From Cladocopium goreaui (lineage: Eukaryota; Sar; Dinophyceae; Suessiales; Symbiodiniaceae), in the NCBI GenBank assembly GCA_947184155.2, contig CAMXCT020000803.1:145427-209426 (forward strand): a stretch of DNA of 64,000 nucleotides, read 5' to 3'. The notes under the pieces were generated by a model, which worked only from the letters and a program-made list of their open reading frames with translations, was not told the DNA's origin and made no database searches. Positions 1 through 7,590 of the stretch are shown here, in pieces. A program made the translations under genes and the position numbers. Each line of letters begins with the position of its first letter. Positions within the stretch are counted from its first letter, which is position 1.

Positions 1-56
1 GAACAAGCCATGATCTGGACCCACTTTTCTCCGCTTGTTGTTATGCTTTGATAGGT

Positions 57-61
57 TTGAA
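57..61. repeat. Target-site duplication of the copia element, left
   Basis: TTGAA immediately outside the left LTR. The same five bases lie directly outside the right LTR at 19,901-19,905. Five-bp duplications are normal for LTR retrotransposon integrases, and the match fixes both outer ends of the element. Confidence 0.85.
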
Positions 62-605
62 CGTAAAACTTTGACACACAAAGTTAGATCGCGAAAACCG
101 CTTTCAAACCTCTCGTGCACAAAGTAAACCCAAACCAAAACACAAACAAACGGTGATCGTTTCGCGTTTCTGCTGTGTCAGCTTTCCCAGGCCGTCTCAC
201 GGCGACACACACACCCTTTTCGAGCTCGCGGGTCTTGAGCCAACGTTTACGTTGGGTCATAGCAGTTCCAAAAACGATTCTACAAATCTAGACACGTGCA
301 AAAACAAACTTCTTCGTTCCTAAAAACCTAAGATTGGTTTCGTGCAGTTTGGTTCTCGTGTGAAATAACCTACAACGTGCAGAAAACCTAAAAACGGCTA
401 ACTACCAACGAAAAATGGCAACTCCGTCACAACTCTTTGTGACGGAATGAGATGAGATCAATTAACTACATCACAATCACCTGCTAACTACAAAACAAAG
501 TCCAAACTACGCAAGTCCACAAACTACAACTACAAAGCAACTAACAACTACCTAAGTTCAAGCACAAGATCGCTACGCTAGCTATACATAGGATGATTTT
601 TCACA
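62..605 (-). repeat. 3' LTR of the copia element
   Basis: About 544 bp, matching 19,358-19,900 at an offset of 19,295-19,296. Read on the element strand it begins TGTGAAAAA and ends GTTTTACG, so the 3' end is CG rather than the usual CA. A perfect 10-bp stem with a 4-nt loop lies at 423-446 (TCCGTCACAA and its complement), and a smaller 7-bp stem near 67-85. Confidence 0.92.
423..446. other. Perfect hairpin inside the LTR
   Basis: TCCGTCACAA, loop CTCT, then TTGTGACGGA: a 10-bp perfect stem. It is repeated unchanged in the other LTR at 19,718-19,741. It could act in the RNA (termination, polyadenylation, packaging) or as a protein-binding palindrome; the role is inference. Confidence 0.6.
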
Positions 606-615
606 CCCCCTTTCG
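606..615 (-). other. Polypurine tract of the copia element
   Basis: On the element strand the sequence GAAAGGGGG directly precedes the TGTG start of the 3' LTR. Purine runs in this position prime plus-strand DNA synthesis in LTR retroelements. Confidence 0.75.
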
Positions 616-648
616 AACTTGTGCGACTCAAGTCCAAAACGAATTCAA

Positions 649-1230
649 TCACTCGGCCTTGAAATTCCCCATGCCATAGCAGATAGGGCATGCTAACAGC
701 GTCATCTGCTTTGACTTCTCCGTTGTACGGCAACCTGAACAGTGATACTTCGATCCTGTTGAAGTCACAACCAACAAGGGTCCAGTCTCCGGTTGGCAAA
801 CCTGGCAATTGTCTCGGCATCGAATATGTCCATTTGGACCAGCGGCGGCAATCAAAACCTTGCACTTCTCACTGCAGTGATACATCTCTCGGCAAAAACT
901 CCAATAGATACGAGTACTTGGGCCTTCACCGTCAGAATCACCAGACAAAGCTGTAGAACTCTTCATAGCTGTACCTGAATTTCTTGCAGTTGTATTGCGG
1001 CTTTTGCAACATTTCGTAATGCAGTAAGCTGAAAGAATACCAGATAGAAAACCCAGTGTATATACAAAGAATAAGAGCCAGTAGAGCTCTTCCATCTCTC
1101 CAGTGGCCATGGCTTGCGCGACCTGCCCACACACACAAATGGCTGCGGAAATCCAATCAAGCTCAAGCTGAAATCCATTCCAAGCAGTCCACAAACATTC
1201 CAAAGACAGTCCATCAAGGAAAGTCCACAA
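649..1230 (-). CDS. Small membrane/Cys-rich ORF at the 3' end of the copia element
   Basis: A 193-residue ORF between the pol extension and the 3' LTR, in the position where some LTR elements carry an additional gene. I do not recognise a family. Residues about 50-70 (LYWLLFFVYTLGFLSG region) form a clear hydrophobic membrane segment, followed by a basic CCKSR stretch. The C-terminal half holds two similar Cys/His motifs: MYHCSEKCKVL with a later CRDNCQVC, and KYHCSGCRTT with a later CPICYG. Each reads Y-H-C-x(2-3)-C followed by a C-x2-C-type pair, as in small metal-binding modules. The upstream boundary is uncertain because the reading frame may be joined to an upstream exon. It may be a genuine accessory protein or a captured host domain. 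Confidence 0.45.
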   Translation of the reverse strand: MWTFLDGLSLECLWTAWNGFQLELDWISAAICVCGQVAQAMATGEMEELYWLLFFVYTLGFLSGILSAYCITKCCKSRNTTARNSGTAMKSSTALSGDSDGEGPSTRIYWSFCREMYHCSEKCKVLIAAAGPNGHIRCRDNCQVCQPETGPLLVVTSTGSKYHCSGCRTTEKSKQMTLLACPICYGMGNFKAE

Positions 1231-1239
1231 ACAATCCCA

Positions 1240-1336
1240 GAAAGTCCAAAGATCATCCTCTCGATGTCTTCTAAAGACTTCTGCATCTACGAAAGTCCAA
1301 AGATCATCCTCTCGATGTCTTCTAAAGACTTCTGCA
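1240..1336. repeat. Two-copy 46-bp tandem repeat in the copia 3' region
   Basis: A block starting GAAAGTCCAAAGATCATCC occurs at 1,240-1,285 and again at 1,291-1,336 (period 51). The 1,231-1,614 stretch around it has no convincing gene. Confidence 0.8.
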
Positions 1337-1614
1337 ACTCTTGCAATTCAAATTGGATTCAGAACTATATCATGCAATCGTCAGACCTCAAAGTCTCGAT
1401 AATTAGATCCGACTACCCAAGCAACGCACAGGGCAACGATCAAAGAGAGTTTTCAGCCTCATGTCTTAGACATTTAAAGACCTTTCTCTATCCAGATGAC
1501 TTCACAAGTCGTTCAAGTTATCTAAACTCTCTCAAGTCCACTCTCTCAGCAGACTCTTCCTTTTTCCTCAGGGAAGATCAGGCGATAAAATCAGCGTAGC
1601 TTCGACGCCATCGA

Positions 1615-4600
1615 TCACCTGAGGGCAAGTAATGCGAGCATTCGCACAAAGAATCTGGCAAACTTCCTGGAGTATTTTTCTGACAACTGAAAGTCAGAAA
1701 AGTTGAATGATGCGTGGAAATCACAAGCACAATGAAAACGCTTCTCAAGACGTTGACTAAGCTCCTCAGAACTTGACATGATCCTGAACGCTTTCTTGAT
1801 GGGTAATCCTGGCAGTCCTTCAATTCCCATTGCACAAGCATGGACAACAGACCTGAATGGAATTCTGGCCTGAACAAAGGCTTGCAGCTTCGGATGAGTC
1901 CAATACCTGTTGGAATTTGGCAATTCAAAAGACATAGACAACTCGGGATGTCTTTCTACTAACCGATCCAACAACTTTTCACAAGCAGCTAAAAGTTCGA
2001 AAAACTTTCGCTCATGCTCTGGGACTCTTTTCCCACCCGAAAAATTCTGCAATGGAGATCCACCTGTGCACGGCAATGACATGTGAACGTGACAGAACAA
2101 ATGCACCTCTCCCAGCTCTCGATCAGAGGCTGATCTGGTCATCTTCAAGTCCTCCATCACCTGGTTCACAAGATCTGCAACATGATTCTGTGTAGCTATC
2201 TTCTCAAGATTTCCATGAACTCCAACATAACAAGCACGGCTCTCAGCGCATGCAGCTGACAAGACACTGGCTTTGCTGCAGGCTAGCTCAACAAAAAGAC
2301 CTACCCCCCTTTCACTCTTGAAATGGGTCACATCAGCTTCTGAAGAACTTGAACCTGAAATTGCAGACAAAACACTGGCCGTTGCTCCACCTCGAGCAGC
2401 TGCATTCGCAGTTGCTGCTGACGCTGTTGACGATGTCAACAACCTGAACAACCTCCGATTCGCTCGCATCGGAAGCTCTCCACTGCCATGACATGCTATG
2501 CAGGCTTCCATACGACGCTGGGGCGGTCTCCCTGATGTCTCAGAAGGCTCTGGCGGGGCCTCACTGGCCGGTGCCTTTGCAACTGGGGCTCTTGAAATCA
2601 TAGACATACTGTACCCCGATGAAGGGGCAATTGTCTCAGCTTCCAGTGCTCCTCCTGGGCCAACTCTGAATGGCCTATGGGGCAACTCACCCACAAGCGA
2701 CGCTGCTTTCGCTTCAGGGCTCTTCGGAGTAACCAAATCCACAGTTGGTGCTGCCTTTGCACCTGGGCTCGCCTTAGGCGATGTGGGCTCTCCAGATTTC
2801 GCCTTTGGAGGCGTCTTGGGTGGCGTCTTTGGCGCACTTGAAACTCTTCTTGGAGCTGGCGGTGGCGGTGGTACCTGAGGTGGCGCCGGGGGCGCTGGCG
2901 GTGGTGGTAGTGGGCCCTGGGCTGGAGAAGGCTTCGCTGGAGGGGCCTTCCCAGAGATGGGTGGTGCCGGTGGTTGCTGTGGCCCTTGCGGAACCCACCC
3001 CTTCGGCGGGTATGCAGGCGGCGTTGGACCCATCGCCACTGCCGCATTGCTGCTGGCCGGAAACTGGCCGCTTCTCTTCGGTGGCGTCTGAGGGGGACCC
3101 ATCCCAGTCCTCTGACGGGCTCTTGGAGGGCTACCTGCGGCTGCTGGGGCCTCCTCGGACCAACCGTGGCCTCTCAGCCTCTTGTTGTGCATTCGTAGTG
3201 ACTCCTGGGTCAATCCAACCTGTGAAATTGAATCACCCGGGGCAACCTCATCGCCCACAGTGGAGTCTGGCTGGTGCTGTCCTCTTGGCGTCAAAGTCAC
3301 ACGCCCATGAGTAAGGCTCACCCTTCGCTCCATCTCAGGGCACTGAGAGATAATGTGGCCTCTCTGACCACAATGGCCACGCTTCAGACCCTTCGGATTC
3401 TTCCAGCTGAATCCACTGAAAGACCTCACAAAGGCGGGTCCTTTGTCTTCCTCAGATTTCGGGTTCCTTGTTTCGATCTGCAACTCCTCTCTCCTGTTTG
3501 ACTGAGGGTTGTACATCCTTCGGACGACCCTACTCTGACCTGGCAGTCTCGACCCTGTCACAACCTCATACGTAGGTGTTGGCCTCGACTCCTCTTCTCT
3601 CCTCTGTGCAGCGAAGAATGCAAGTGCCTCCTTCTGCCTGTTCTTCCAAGCCTGACGCTTGGCCTTACGACGACCAGCCTCGCGTCGCCTCTTCAGCAAA
3701 CCAGTGGCCTCCCAGGCCTCTTTCTTCACCTGAATCACAAAACGACCAGGCTTCCTGGGCATCTTCTTCACAGCGGGTTCACGTCCAGGGGCTTGAGACC
3801 TTCCTGACGGTCTAGCTTTCTCCACAGGTCTGCCTCGAGTAGGCATGGCTTTCTCCTTGGGTCTCGGCGGCTGAGCTTTCTTTGGAGTAACCTCCACAAC
3901 GTCCTCAGCCTCGGCAACTACAGCCTCTGCTGCACCTGGTACCGCTTCAGTAGCGGCAGGGGGAGCTGCAGCCTCTGCTGCCTTCGGCACTGCCACAACC
4001 TCTTCAGCAGCTGACACCACTGCCTCTGCAGATGTCACCGCAACAGTCGCAGTATTGGCTTCACCACCTATGATGGTAACCGTATCATCAGACTCTGGTG
4101 CCGCACCGACACCTTCAGCTGTTGGATGCCCAAGGAGCGCATGGCTGTCCGGCGCTCTGGGCTCTTCTCGTTCTGCAGGGATACGTCCAGCCATAGCGGA
4201 ACCGATTCCCTCGCCTTGAAACCTTTCGCAAACAGCTACAAGTGCATTGATCATATGAGTGCATGAACGTGGAAATGGCGACAATTCACAAGTTGTTGAA
4301 TTTGCAGGTTCTTCACAAATCAACTCTCCACAAAACATGCAGTTTCTGGTTGAAAACGCACACAAAATACCTGAAAAACTGTTGTCGCAGATTTCAAAAT
4401 CGAGCAAACAGTCCAAAAGAATACCTTCAAACGACGAAAAACCAAGTATTTCCATGTACTGCAACGCTTTGATCGTCGGCAAACATTTGGTAAAATGGTC
4501 AGCGACGTTTCCTGTTCCTCGGACATGCCCAATTTGCAAAATCTCCTTTCCCAAAAGTTCTCTCAACCAGTTCACTTTGATATCGATATGTCTTGACCTA

Positions 4601-4752
4601 CGCTGGAGGTCGGAACCTTCCAAAAGCATCTTCCCACTCAGGGAGTCGGTCCACAAGAGGATCGGACAGACAAAATCCAAACTGTCGTCCTCTGATGAAG
4701 ACGGTGGATATACCTGAATGCGACGCAGGACAAAACTCAACTTCTCAGCAAA
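1615..4752 (-). CDS. Copia pol C-terminus: RNase H C-terminal half plus large extension with methyltransferase-like module
   Basis: This frame takes over from the RNase H start at about 4,740-4,752. Its first part matches copia RNase H tails: SRHIDIKVNWLREL (near 4,560-4,600) followed by GNVADHFTK. It then runs open for about 900 more residues. In order these hold an Ala/Glu-rich stretch, a basic region (near 3,650-3,850), an incomplete zinc knuckle (HCGQRGHIISQC near 3,330-3,370) and a Pro-rich linker (about 2,860-2,960). The C-terminal module has FVELACSKASVL (about 2,275-2,315), SLPCTGGSPLQ (about 2,050-2,090), ELPNSNRYW, then ACAMG and KKAFRIMSS. The spacing resembles a degenerate class-I methyltransferase with a PC-containing motif IV. 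An internal ATG near 4,255 could start a separate ORF. No catalytic claim is possible. Confidence 0.7.
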   Translation of the reverse strand, partial: FAEKLSFVLRRIQVYPPSSSEDDSLDFVCPILLWTDSLSGKMLLEGSDLQRRSRHIDIKVNWLRELLGKEILQIGHVRGTGNVADHFTKCLPTIKALQYMEILGFSSFEGILLDCLLDFEICDNSFSGILCAFSTRNCMFCGELICEEPANSTTCELSPFPRSCTHMINALVAVCERFQGEGIGSAMAGRIPAEREEPRAPDSHALLGHPTAEGVGAAPESDDTVTIIGGEANTATVAVTSAEAVVSAAEEVVAVPKAAEAAAPPAATEAVPGAAEAVVAEAEDVVEVTPKKAQPPRPKEKAMPTRGRPVEKARPSGRSQAPGREPAVKKMPRKPGRFVIQVKKEAWEATGLLKRRREAGRRKAKRQAWKNRQKEALAFFAAQRREEESRPTPTYEVVTGSRLPGQSRVVRRMYNPQSNRREELQIETRNPKSEEDKGPAFVRSFSGFSWKNPKGLKRGHCGQRGHIISQCPEMERRVSLTHGRVTLTPRGQHQPDSTVGDEVAPGDSISQVGLTQESLRMHNKRLRGHGWSEEAPAAAGSPPRARQRTGMGPPQTPPKRSGQFPASSNAAVAMGPTPPAYPPKGWVPQGPQQPPAPPISGKAPPAKPSPAQGPLPPPPAPPAPPQVPPPPPAPRRVSSAPKTPPKTPPKAKSGEPTSPKASPGAKAAPTVDLVTPKSPEAKAASLVGELPHRPFRVGPGGALEAETIAPSSGYSMSMISRAPVAKAPASEAPPEPSETSGRPPQRRMEACIACHGSGELPMRANRRLFRLLTSSTASAATANAAARGGATASVLSAISGSSSSEADVTHFKSERGVGLFVELACSKASVLSAACAESRACYVGVHGNLEKIATQNHVADLVNQVMEDLKMTRSASDRELGEVHLFCHVHMSLPCTGGSPLQNFSGGKRVPEHERKFFELLAACEKLLDRLVERHPELSMSFELPNSNRYWTHPKLQAFVQARIPFRSVVHACAMGIEGLPGLPIKKAFRIMSSSEELSQRLEKRFHCACDFHASFNFSDFQLSEKYSRKFARFFVRMLALLALR

Positions 4753-5232
4753 CCAATGGCTTCTTGGACAGCTGCCTGAACGGCAACGAGCTCTGCCTCG
4801 CATGAACTCAAAGTCACAGATGCCTGATGTCGAGAGAAACACTTCAAAACAACACATCGGAAAACAATAACACATCCAGTGATGCTTCTCCTCTGAGTAG
4901 CTTGCATAGGGGCAAATCCAGCATCACTATAAACTTCCAGACCGATGTCCTTCTCAGAAAGGTCCTCAAGTCCAGGTGAGGGAAATTTCTGGGACATCTT
5001 CATGTGCAACAACATAAATCGAAGCACGGCTCGCAGAGCTTTCTCATGGCCTGGCTTTGGACAAGATTGTCCAGTCGACAGCATTGCAATCAGGATCAAG
5101 ATATCCTGTCGGGTCTGTGCCAGCCATGACAAACGTCCAAGAACTCTCCTGAACTTGGAGTGCGCCTCAGCGCTAATAGGCTCTTCTTGCAGTGTCTGCT
5201 CCAAAAATGGACGAAGATCAGGAAATGCAGTG
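4737..5232 (-). CDS. Copia pol: RT thumb/RNase H N-terminal half, directly left of the nested insertion
   Basis: The frame contains FRRVLGRLSWLAQTRQD, then VYSDAGFAPM and RRSITGCVIVF, and KCFSRHQASVTLSSCEAEL. These are the conserved RNase H blocks of copia pol: the first Asp in YSDA and the Glu in SCEAE. The start has no real ATG; the frame is cut at 5,232 by the DIRS-type insertion and continues on the far side at 14,388. Bringing the two flanks together with one shared G restores a continuous register. Around 4,740-4,750 the homology jumps to the next frame (start of the C-terminal part), which is either an inactivating 1-nt indel or a sequencing error. Confidence 0.85.
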
Positions 5233-5507
5233 GTTCAAGGTGGACATTCATTACATTTTGTTATATCACATACAAGTAGATATAACAACAGCACAAGACG
5301 AAGGGAAGTTGATTCAACAGCACAAGACATGGCCTTGCTTTACTACAAAAAATAATTACGTCAGAAATTGAATTTCACACTTTCCAATTTCCCATTCCCT
5401 CTCGCTCATTTATATTCCTTTTTGTCATTGCTGGATTATTGATGCTTTGTTCGATCAGTTGGTTCTGATCAATGCCATCAATGTCAATGGAGACATCAAT
5501 GCACCCA
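5233..5507 (-). repeat. Split direct repeat A, outer copy
   Basis: 275 bp identical by eye to 6,063-6,337 (offset 830). It forms the outer 3' end of the element on its coding strand. Confidence 0.9.
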
Positions 5508-5944
5508 TTTCTAAGAAATGGTGTTGTAAAAGGATCTCAGAAAAACGACAGAACCAAAACATGAGATAAAACCAGGATGTGTCCGAAAAATTCCCACCGC
5601 AAAAAAAGAGAACATAAATAAGCACGTTCTCACTGAGATCAGTTGAAATAGTATCGGCCCAGAATCGTCAATCGGACGATCGCGTGACATAAAATGGATG
5701 TAAAAGCGAGCAGGCTCTTTGAGCCGGAATATCATAGAGGACAATGCAGTGAAACCACATCGGTTGGTCTACTATCGGACGGATGCATTGATACCCATTG
5801 GATCGGGTATACCATTCGATGGCGAATGCAGGAAATCAGGCCGGATGCAATTGAGATGGTCGGAGGTTCTATATACAGAAATTGTTCGCTTGTACTCATG
5901 GAGAATGGTCTAAAAAAACAGGGGAAGAGGAGGGTGGGAAAAAT
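5508..5944. other. Spacer between the split repeats
   Basis: 437 bp between repeat A and repeat B. It contains only short ORFs (65-85 codons) and no recognisable motif. Confidence 0.6.
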
Positions 5945-6062
5945 TGTTTAAAGCAACAAACGCAAAATGCAATGAATGCCACCTTGAGCCAAAATGGTTT
6001 AGGGGAAAATAGATTTCATGAAGTACCCCCATTTAAACACAACTGAAACAAGTACAGTTATC
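5945..6062 (-). repeat. Split direct repeat B, inner copy
   Basis: 118 bp matching 14,269-14,386 with two substitutions. It abuts the inner A repeat, giving the B-A junction that can template a circular intermediate. It contains a spliced-leader-like sequence at 5,983-6,003. Confidence 0.9.
5983..6003 (-). promoter_or_regulatory. Spliced-leader-like sequence, inner copy
   Basis: On the minus strand 18 of 21 positions match the dinoflagellate spliced leader (DCCGTAGCCATTTTGGCTCAAG, leading D not counted), including the unbroken core CCATTTTGGCTCAAG. The next bases are GT. Same as 14,307-14,327. Confidence 0.7.
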
Positions 6063-6337
6063 GTTCAAGGTGGACATTCATTACATTTTGTTATATCACA
6101 TACAAGTAGATATAACAACAGCACAAGACGAAGGGAAGTTGATTCAACAGCACAAGACATGGCCTTGCTTTACTACAAAAAATAATTACGTCAGAAATTG
6201 AATTTCACACTTTCCAATTTCCCATTCCCTCTCGCTCATTTATATTCCTTTTTGTCATTGCTGGATTATTGATGCTTTGTTCGATCAGTTGGTTCTGATC
6301 AATGCCATCAATGTCAATGGAGACATCAATGCACCCA
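6063..6337 (-). repeat. Split direct repeat A, inner copy
   Basis: 275 bp, partner of 5,233-5,507; it starts immediately after repeat B. Confidence 0.9.
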
Positions 6338-6468
6338 AATCGAAGCTATTGACATTTGATGAAAAACAAAGCTTTGGATTGAAACGCCAAACAAACCCCC
6401 AAATAACAAGTGTTGAAATCCAGCAATGACAAGGAATCGAATTAGGATTCGGAACGGATGCGTTTGGA

Positions 6469-7035
6469 TCAGGTCGGAAGAGACCAAGGCACTTTGATGT
6501 CGGCAGGATAAAACTGCGGGTGTTTTTCCAATTGCCATAATTGCTGCAAGGTTAGATTGAATCTATCATGTAGCAAGAAATGGTGGGGAGGGTTATCGTT
6601 ACCATCCCATCTGCTGAGTGCGTCGGCGAGGTCATTGGACTTCCCTGGGATGTGGGATACATCCACCTCTAGGTTGGAACTAGAGATCAATAGACTCAAT
6701 TTTTCTAGAAAAAGGGCAATTGGAAGTTGGGTAGAGAATAATTTATTGGTCAATGATTCTGCAGTGGTATTGTCGGATAGCATTGGGATGCGAATAGGGA
6801 TGCGTGCACCTGGGCAAAATTTAGTAACCACAAAAACCAATGCTAATTGCGCTAGGGTTTCCAAACAGCCGATATCTTTCTGAAGATCATCATGCATTGG
6901 GATTTGGAGGTTTTTGAAATCTTGGAAACACATAGGAAGACTAAACCAACTACATTGACCATTTGGGAAATGGATTACTCCACCAATACCGCAATGAGAA
7001 CCTGAAGCAAATGCGTCAGCGACACACAGTCCTTG
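6469..7035 (-). CDS. DIRS-type element: RNase H domain
   Basis: The frame, read from just after the TGA at 7,036-7,038, contains ADAFASGSHCGIGGVIHF, a match to the first RNase H strand of DIRS elements with its Asp. Further on come MLSDNTTAESLTNK (second Asp) and the typical tail VDVSHIPGKSNDLADALSR, in which HIPG and the DALSR motif are conserved across DIRS and gypsy-class RNase H. It is in the same register as the upstream RT tail, so only the stop separates them. It ends at 6,469, about 130 bp before the inner A repeat. Confidence 0.85.
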   Translation of the reverse strand, partial: QGLCVADAFASGSHCGIGGVIHFPNGQCSWFSLPMCFQDFKNLQIPMHDDLQKDIGCLETLAQLALVFVVTKFCPGARIPIRIPMLSDNTTAESLTNKLFSTQLPIALFLEKLSLLISSSNLEVDVSHIPGKSNDLADALSRWDGNDNPPHHFLLHDRFNLTLQQLWQLEKHPQFYPADIKVPWSLPT

Positions 7036-7590
7036 TCACTGCGTTTTTGGCCACATCGAGCACACTGGGGATAAACATTTCAACCATCTGCGATACATGC
7101 TTAGGATCCTAGAGGATGATGGGGATAATTTTCTTTTTATGGAGTTGGGGTCACGAACGCGAAGCCAGATCCGTTTGTCGGATAATGCACAAGTTAACAG
7201 GTCGGATTTGGATTGTACAGTCTGATGACGCACCTGAAGAAGTTGGCCATTCACAGGGATAGCCGAGAATGGTGGTTGCTTGACAAAAACCAACGAATCT
7301 GAGACACAATCGTAAATATGCTCCCAACAACCTGGATCAATCGAGAATTGGCTCGCGGGGATGGAGTGAAGATCCCGATATAGGTAGTGTAGCCAAGTGC
7401 GCATAGCAGGCCAAAGCTGGGTGGCCCAGAGGGCTAACCCGAGGAATCTCTCTAAGGATTTTTTGGAGCAATGGGACGAACCTGTCAGTTTGGAAATCAA
7501 CTCCAACAATTTGTCACGCTTGGCCATGGGTAAAATTATGAAACCTGCACTGAGGTGAAATTCCCAACCGATCCACACGATAGTGGGGCC
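7036..7590 (-). CDS. DIRS-type element: RT thumb/connection region after a frame switch
   Basis: This register carries WIGWEFHLSAGFIILP, then KRDKLLELISKL and ERFLGLALWATQLWPAM, the segments that follow the RT palm in DIRS and gypsy-type pols. The preceding RT ORF loses homology at about 7,590-7,630 and continues here, so a 1-nt indel lies there. The frame then ends in a single TGA at 7,036-7,038, after which RNase H follows in the same register. The two lesions are the main evidence that this copy is defective. Confidence 0.75.
   Translation of the reverse strand, partial: GPTIVWIGWEFHLSAGFIILPMAKRDKLLELISKLTGSSHCSKKSLERFLGLALWATQLWPAMRTWLHYLYRDLHSIPASQFSIDPGCWEHIYDCVSDSLVFVKQPPFSAIPVNGQLLQVRHQTVQSKSDLLTCALSDKRIWLRVRDPNSIKRKLSPSSSRILSMYRRWLKCLSPVCSMWPKTQ

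Noticed and set aside
230-245. TTGGCTCAAG on the minus strand of the copia LTR (also near 19,530) as a second spliced-leader relic
   Set aside because: Only 10 contiguous bases match and alignment of the rest needs gaps. A 10-mer match is not unlikely in 64 kb on two strands.
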